Origin: SZUA-35 sp964351995
Lineage (GTDB): Bacteria; Actinomycetota; Acidimicrobiia; Acidimicrobiales; SZUA-35
Assembly (NCBI GenBank): GCA_964351995.1
Contig: CAYGQE010000013.1
Location: 1-64,000 of the forward strand
Length of the DNA: 64,000 bases
Direction: 5' to 3'
Shown here: piece by piece, positions 59,497 through 64,000 of the stretch
How positions within the stretch are numbered: the stretch's first letter is position 1
Layout: every line of letters starts with the position of its first letter
Notes under the pieces: model-generated
Seen by the model: the letters and a program-made list of their open reading frames with translations, nothing else
What the model was told of the DNA's origin: nothing
The model's database searches: none
Translations under genes and position numbers: made by a program

Positions 59497-61221
59497 ATGT
59501 CGACGCCGCTCAACAGCTTTCCCGCCTCGTTCTCGAACATCGAACCAGCCATCGGACCGGCGGGGCAGCTCGCACACCCCGATGCGATCGAACACCTCGA
59601 ACGTATCGCCCCGAAGATGTACCCAGTGGGTGATCGAGCTTGGTGTGTGGTCGGCAATGGCCTGTCGAACCAGACGTTCGTCGATGCGCCGGAAGGGATC
59701 ATTGCGATCGACACCGGCGACTGTGTCGAGGAGATGGCGGCCGCGATCGTTCAGCTCCGTGCCGTCAGCGAGCGACCGATCGTGGCCTGCATCTACAGCC
59801 ACTTTCACTACGTCGACGGCACCACGGCGATCTTGGATGATGCTGGAATCGGTCCTGACGAATTGCCAATCTGGGGCCACGAACGCATTGCGGCGAACCG
59901 GTTGCGGTTTGGCGGAGAAGTCGCCGGACGTTCCCGTCGAGGTCTCGTGCATCAATTCGGCATGATGCTGCCACCGGAGGGACCCGACGCGCTGCTGCAC
60001 GTTGGCCTGGGTCGGTTCTTCTCCAACCCGGAGCACCGACCGTCGACCCGCGGGCATCTGCCGGTGACGACGGCGATTGGTTCATCGCTGTCGACCACGA
60101 TTGCTGGGCTTGACGTCGAGTTCACCCACGCCCCCTCTGACTCCGATGACTCGCTCACGATCTGGTTTCCCGAACTCGGCTTGTGTGCCAACAACATCGT
60201 CTGGCCCGTGTTGTTCAACGTGTTCGCCATCCGCGGCGAGGAGTATCGCGACCCCCGAACGTTGCTGAGCGGACTCGACCACGTCGCCTCGCTCGGAGCT
60301 GAACATCTCGTGGGTACGCACGGACCGCCGCTGTCGGACGCCGACACGATTGCTGGCGAGGTCGAGAGCTATCGCGATTCCATTCAGTTCCTGTGGGATC
60401 AGACCGTGCGAGGCGCCAACAACGGACTGACTGCAGATGAGCTTGCCGAGACCGTGCAACTTCCTCCGCACTTTGCTGAGTCGCCGATTGCTCGTCAGTT
60501 CTACGGTCTGGCTGAGCATCACGTACGACAGATTCATGCCGGGCTGTTCGGCTGGTTCGATGAGGATCCAGCGCATCTCGCCCCGCTTCCTCGGGCCGAC
60601 CGGGCCGCTCGACTCATCGCAGGTTTCGGCGGCGCCGATGCCGTCGCCGATCAGTGCGACGCTGCGCTTGCCAACGACGATTTTCGGTGGGCGCTCGAGT
60701 TGGCGTCGTGGCTGTTGGCCGTCGACTCCACTGAAGACGCTGGTCGGGTTCGTACCGCCGCTGCACTCCGCTCGATTGGACAGCGCACCACCTCGCAGAA
60801 CGTTCGTAACTGGTGTCTCACCAAGGCCCTGGAGCTGGAGGGGACGATCGATCTGAGCCGGTTCTACGGTCTTCGCATTCGTACCGATGAGGTGCTGGCT
60901 GCTGCGCCAGACACGTTCGTCGGAGTCATGCGAGTGATGCTCGACCCAGAGCGCGCAGAGGGTCTGAACGAGCATCTCCGAGTGACGTTTGATGACGGCA
61001 CGGTCACGGGCCTGCACATCCGTCGCTCGGTTGCGGTGCCGACGGACGGGACCGGCGCCACCATCGAGATGACGGTGGCGCATTCGGCATGGGCCCAGAT
61101 TCTGGGCGGTAAGCAGCGCCTGGCCGATGCGATCGGTGCTGGCATCGTCGACACCCACGGAGAGAGCGATCGAGTCGTTGCTTTCTTTGGCTGCTTTGAT
61201 CACCTCTCCTTTGCTGGCTGA
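59497..61221 (+). CDS. Alkylsulfatase-like metallo-beta-lactamase-fold protein with altered metal site
   Basis: A 574-aa protein laid out like SdsA1/BDS1 alkylsulfatases: MBL domain (about 40-300), a helical dimerisation domain (around NNGLTADELAETVQLPPHF) and an SCP2-like tail (LRVTFDDGTVTGLHIRRSVA). The canonical T-H-x-H-x-D-H is here SHFHYVDGTT (H102, H104, D107). The PAEM and AEN segments that bring two Glu ligands appear as DSDDSL and CANN; the later THG His remains. The metal centre must differ, so sulfatase activity is doubtful. Confidence 0.78.
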   Translation: MSTPLNSFPASFSNIEPAIGPAGQLAHPDAIEHLERIAPKMYPVGDRAWCVVGNGLSNQTFVDAPEGIIAIDTGDCVEEMAAAIVQLRAVSERPIVACIYSHFHYVDGTTAILDDAGIGPDELPIWGHERIAANRLRFGGEVAGRSRRGLVHQFGMMLPPEGPDALLHVGLGRFFSNPEHRPSTRGHLPVTTAIGSSLSTTIAGLDVEFTHAPSDSDDSLTIWFPELGLCANNIVWPVLFNVFAIRGEEYRDPRTLLSGLDHVASLGAEHLVGTHGPPLSDADTIAGEVESYRDSIQFLWDQTVRGANNGLTADELAETVQLPPHFAESPIARQFYGLAEHHVRQIHAGLFGWFDEDPAHLAPLPRADRAARLIAGFGGADAVADQCDAALANDDFRWALELASWLLAVDSTEDAGRVRTAAALRSIGQRTTSQNVRNWCLTKALELEGTIDLSRFYGLRIRTDEVLAAAPDTFVGVMRVMLDPERAEGLNEHLRVTFDDGTVTGLHIRRSVAVPTDGTGATIEMTVAHSAWAQILGGKQRLADAIGAGIVDTHGESDRVVAFFGCFDHLSFAG

Positions 61222-61255
61222 GGCCGACGGTCACCGGATCGCTTGCGCTGTGTCG

Positions 61256-62614
61256 TCAATTTTCTGGTGCGTATGGACGGTGCCGAGACCACCGGAGCGA
61301 GCCAGTTTCGGTGTCGACGGCGACGATCGCTTGGGTGGTCAGGATGTATGACCTGGCGGTATCGCCGGCCACATCGAAGCGCGTCGTCACACCAATCGGC
61401 GTCGACCACAACGCATCGCCAGTGAGCGGATCGAGCCTCAGCACCTCTGCCCCGGTCTGATCCAGAACCCAAACAGAACCGTTGCTCACCGATACCGACG
61501 TGTGAGCGTTGACCGACACCGTCCACAGTGGTGCTGCCCCGACAAGGTCGTAGCCTCCGAGACGGTCGTGGGAACCGAGAATGGCCACGCCGCCTGCGAC
61601 ACCCAGTGGTCCTCCCAAGCGTTGTTGTCGTCGGTCGAGTTCAGTGCCGTCCGATGAGAGCACGACGAGGTCGGCTTGCGGTCCGGCAACCACGGTGCTG
61701 GCGCCGACGGCAACGGCCCCATCGAAGCCGGTCACCTGATCGTCGACGCCATCGAAGATCGCTTCGTCTGCGAGTACTGCGCCGGTTTGGGCCTCGACGA
61801 CGGTGACGCGGTGGCCGCCGTCGACGAGTCGGTCGATGCCGACAACGGTCAGCGACTCCTCGTGCACGACCAACGACTGGCAGGCCAGATCAGTGCTCCA
61901 CAGGCCGGTACCAGTCGTGGCGTCGACGGCGGTCAGACCGTCGGAGTCCTGGCCTCGACAGAGGTACACCGCCTCCCGTTGGACTGAGGCCAGCCAGCCC
62001 GGCGTTCGCCAGAGTTCCTCCCCAGATCGTGCGTTGGTCGCGATCGCGAAGCCTTGTCGGTCGTTGCGAACGACGACGCTGCCGCCCGCACTCATCATCT
62101 CACCGGATGTCGATCCCGGTATTTCTGTGATGAGTTCGCCAGATGGCGAGTAGGCATCGAGGCTGTTCTCATCAGCCACGACGACCGCTTCGCCGCTGAC
62201 CACCACCTGACCCACCGATGTGTTTCCACCACCGACCGCTGTGGAGCGGCAGTCATCGGCCCCGCAACCCACGAGTTCTCGGTCGCCGAGGGGTCGATCG
62301 AGATCGACTTGTAGCGTCTCAACCACACCCTCGCTGGTGCAATCCGATGGTGCACGCTGGCGCCAGAGCCGTGCCTTGATCTCGATGGCATCCTCGGTCT
62401 CGGTCAACTCCCACCCTTCGAAGCGGGTGCAGCCCGAGGCCACGCCCCCGAACAGGGTCGAAACGACGAGATGCTGTTGATCGGGGCTCACTCCTTCGAG
62501 CGTCCATTCGTTGTCGCTCACCGAACCGCCGCATCCCACGAGCAGCAGGGCGCCGATGCACAAGGTCGCCACGGTGGAACGGAGCCGTCGTTTGGTGCTT
62601 GCTCTTCGGTGCAC
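61256..62614 (-). CDS. Lipoprotein with PQQ-like beta-propeller
   Basis: A 452-aa outer-face lipoprotein. Basic leader HRRASTKRRLRS, hydrophobic stretch, lipobox LLVGC (lipid-anchored Cys at about residue 27). The rest is repeats of the PQQ/WD-like type (ATNARSGEELWRTPG; AVDATTGTGLWSTDL; LDPLTGDALWSTPI; AVDTETGSLRWSRH), predicting an 8-bladed propeller. Start GTG 62614 has GGGAGG 4 nt upstream and gives a proper signal peptide. No calcium or PQQ enzyme motif is seen, so a binding or scaffold role is more likely than a dehydrogenase. Confidence 0.82.
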   Translation of the reverse strand: MHRRASTKRRLRSTVATLCIGALLLVGCGGSVSDNEWTLEGVSPDQQHLVVSTLFGGVASGCTRFEGWELTETEDAIEIKARLWRQRAPSDCTSEGVVETLQVDLDRPLGDRELVGCGADDCRSTAVGGGNTSVGQVVVSGEAVVVADENSLDAYSPSGELITEIPGSTSGEMMSAGGSVVVRNDRQGFAIATNARSGEELWRTPGWLASVQREAVYLCRGQDSDGLTAVDATTGTGLWSTDLACQSLVVHEESLTVVGIDRLVDGGHRVTVVEAQTGAVLADEAIFDGVDDQVTGFDGAVAVGASTVVAGPQADLVVLSSDGTELDRRQQRLGGPLGVAGGVAILGSHDRLGGYDLVGAAPLWTVSVNAHTSVSVSNGSVWVLDQTGAEVLRLDPLTGDALWSTPIGVTTRFDVAGDTARSYILTTQAIVAVDTETGSLRWSRHRPYAPEN

Positions 62615-62753
62615 GTTGCCTCCCGCCCGCCGTGGCTCATTCGTCTTTGGAATGCTGCATCGACGATGGTCCGAGTGTGGCACGCCGGAGTCATCGGAGT
62701 GCCCCACGAACGTTCCAACGTGAGCGACGGACTCGTGTGCGAGAATGTATGCC

Positions 62754-63500
62754 GTGACGGAAGAGGTCTTGACCGGTGGCCGGCTGAACGCAGGAGCCGT
62801 TGTCCGGGTCGGCGACACGGTGCGCCGTCCCCGCAATGCTGGGCACGAAGCCGTCGAAGCAATGCTGGGACATCTCGAGACGGTCGGGTTCGACGGAGCA
62901 CCACGATTCCTCGGTATCGATGAACAGGGCCGCCAGATCCTCGACTACCTCGATGGAGACACGTGGGTCTCCCCTTCATGGCAGCAGGAGGACGACAGAA
63001 ACGCCGAGGCCGTAGGTCAGCTCGCTCGTTGGCTGCGAGGTCTTCACGACGCCACCGCGGGCTTCGAGCCGCCGGAGGGGGCGATGCCGCAGCGTTCACG
63101 CCCGATCGAGGGATCCGCGTGGACTCACGGCGATGTCGGGTATCCGAACGTCATTTACGGGCACGGCCGCATCGTCGGCTTGATCGATTGGGAGTTCGCC
63201 GCGCCAGCGCACCGATGCTGTGATCTGGCTGCCTTGCTCGCAACAGCAGTGCGAGCGCCGCGACACGATGCGGACGACAATGCCCGACGGACCCGGGCGG
63301 TGATACTCGCCGTCGATGCGATCGCGAGCGGCTACGGCCTGACTGACGCCGAGATCGAGGCGCTGCCGACGATGGCGGCGACGCTCGTCGATGATCTCGT
63401 CAGTTTCAACCGACGCTCGCTGGATGAAGCCGATGTGTACGGGTGGGAGTGGCGCGCCGCCTGGTTCCGCAACGACGCTCCTGCCCTTCTGTCGCGGTGA
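62754..63500 (+). CDS. Aminoglycoside phosphotransferase-family kinase-like protein
   Basis: A 248-aa protein-kinase-like phosphotransferase. Catalytic loop AWTHGDVGYPNVIY with the base Asp, and metal-binding DWEFAAPAHRCCDLA (Asp in the DFG-equivalent position). The N-terminal lobe is short (VLTGGRLNAGAVVRVGDTVRRP). The family includes aminoglycoside and choline or homoserine kinases; a resistance role cannot be inferred. GTG 62754 gives the common N-terminus; ATG 62745 would add three residues. Confidence 0.85.
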   Translation: MTEEVLTGGRLNAGAVVRVGDTVRRPRNAGHEAVEAMLGHLETVGFDGAPRFLGIDEQGRQILDYLDGDTWVSPSWQQEDDRNAEAVGQLARWLRGLHDATAGFEPPEGAMPQRSRPIEGSAWTHGDVGYPNVIYGHGRIVGLIDWEFAAPAHRCCDLAALLATAVRAPRHDADDNARRTRAVILAVDAIASGYGLTDAEIEALPTMAATLVDDLVSFNRRSLDEADVYGWEWRAAWFRNDAPALLSR

Positions 63501-63514
63501 CTGTCCCCGTCGTG

Positions 63515-64000
63515 CTAGCGCTCGATGTCGGACCGGGTGAAGACTGACCGGAGTTCGATCTCAGCTTCTGCCAGGTTGGCCGTGCCGCCTGCCTCTCGGT
63601 CGATCACGCACAGTGCCGTGCTCACCAGTGCTCCAGCGTGACGCAGGTCGGTGGTCGACAGGACGATCTGGCCGCCGGTGGTCACGACGTCTTCGACCAC
63701 CAGCAGCCGTCGACCGCTGATCGGTGGTCCTTCTGCCAGCTTTGCGGTGCCGTAGGCCTTGGCCTCTTTGCGGACGAAGACCGCTGGGAGGCCAGAAGCG
63801 ATCGACAACGCGGTGACGACGGGAATACCGCCGAGTTCAAGACCGGCGAGGATCTCAGTGTCTTGTGGGATCAATGGCAGCATGAGTTGCGCGATGGCCT
63901 GCAGCAACTCGGGGTCCGACTCGAAGAGGTACTTGTCGAAGTAGGTGTCCGCGACGGTGCCGGAACGCAACAGGAACGAGCCTGACAGCTGCGAGACGGC
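63515..64000 (-). CDS. pyrE: Orotate phosphoribosyltransferase, 5' end outside the window
   Basis: The frame is open to the last base of the window, so the N-terminus is missing. 161 codons are visible: SGTVADTYFDKYLFESDP is the substrate-side start, GLELGGIPVVTALSIASGLP the central core, and VVEDVVTTGGQ the PRPP-binding loop. It makes OMP from orotate in pyrimidine synthesis. It ends 14 bp from the convergent phosphotransferase. Confidence 0.93.
   Translation of the reverse strand, partial: AVSQLSGSFLLRSGTVADTYFDKYLFESDPELLQAIAQLMLPLIPQDTEILAGLELGGIPVVTALSIASGLPAVFVRKEAKAYGTAKLAEGPPISGRRLLVVEDVVTTGGQIVLSTTDLRHAGALVSTALCVIDREAGGTANLAEAEIELRSVFTRSDIER

Noticed and set aside
1..64000. Search for tRNA, rRNA, CRISPR arrays, IS ends and prophage genes
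   Set aside because: I saw no cloverleaf, direct-repeat array, transposase or phage protein on reading both strands; small RNAs cannot be excluded by eye.

Overview
The window looks like ordinary chromosome from a GC-rich, free-living, aerobic actinobacterium. Acidimicrobiia (Ilumatobacter-type) is my best guess. This is inferred from the gene families, not from a marker gene: a DUF3152 protease, a TIGR03084 protein, Tat-exported DUF1501/DUF1800 proteins, many acyl-CoA enzymes, frequent GTG/TTG starts and many start codons with no Shine-Dalgarno. I see no rRNA, tRNA, IS, phage or CRISPR. Genes are dense on both strands.

Layout. 1-9.6 kb: a dienoyl-CoA isomerase-like crotonase, a SNF2 helicase with a small partner, a PhnZ/MIOX-like HD protein divergent from a molybdopterin oxidoreductase, a ferritin-like hydrolase, and an aldo/keto reductase behind a MerR-type promoter. 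9.6-17.3 kb: a DUF1800-DUF1501 secreted pair, a wrecked acyl-CoA dehydrogenase pseudogene, a sulfotransferase, and divergent pncB/pncA for NAD salvage. 17.3-29.7 kb: HrpA helicase, a TIGR03084-SDR pair, a four-gene peptide/opine-type ABC transporter, and a pilin-like protein with a galactose-binding-like domain. 29.8-33.9 kb: fatty-acid hydroxylase, PhyH dioxygenase, pyrophosphatase, a CinA-like protein and a thiolase. 34.0-40.3 kb: a tightly overlapping glcDEFBG operon that turns glycolate into glyoxylate and then malate. 40.4-48.5 kb: a minus-strand catabolic block (amidohydrolase, PaaG-like isomerase, aminotransferase, nitroreductase, MDR reductase) with a divergent AraC regulator and an acyl-CoA ligase. 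48.6-64 kb: methyltransferases, MscS channel, MFS exporter, a DUF3616 protein, a DUF4214-DUF3152 metalloprotease, an ArsR-SRPBCC pair with a visible operator, prolyl oligopeptidase, M20 amidohydrolase, an alkylsulfatase-like MBL protein, a lipoprotein, a phosphotransferase, and the 3' part of pyrE.

The common theme is oxidation of fatty acids, amino-acid conjugates and small carboxylates. Acyl-CoA ligase, crotonases, thiolase and dehydrogenases feed acetyl-CoA; malate synthase G condenses it with glyoxylate.

The most distinctive things lie between and around the genes. Seven starts have TANNNT exactly 6 nt before the start codon, suggesting leaderless mRNAs. A nearly identical 29-nt hairpin/pseudoknot-like element sits between two convergent gene pairs 57 kb apart. 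An aldo/keto reductase promoter has MerR-type 19-bp spacing around a perfect palindrome. Two unrelated secreted proteins share DUF4214 modules.
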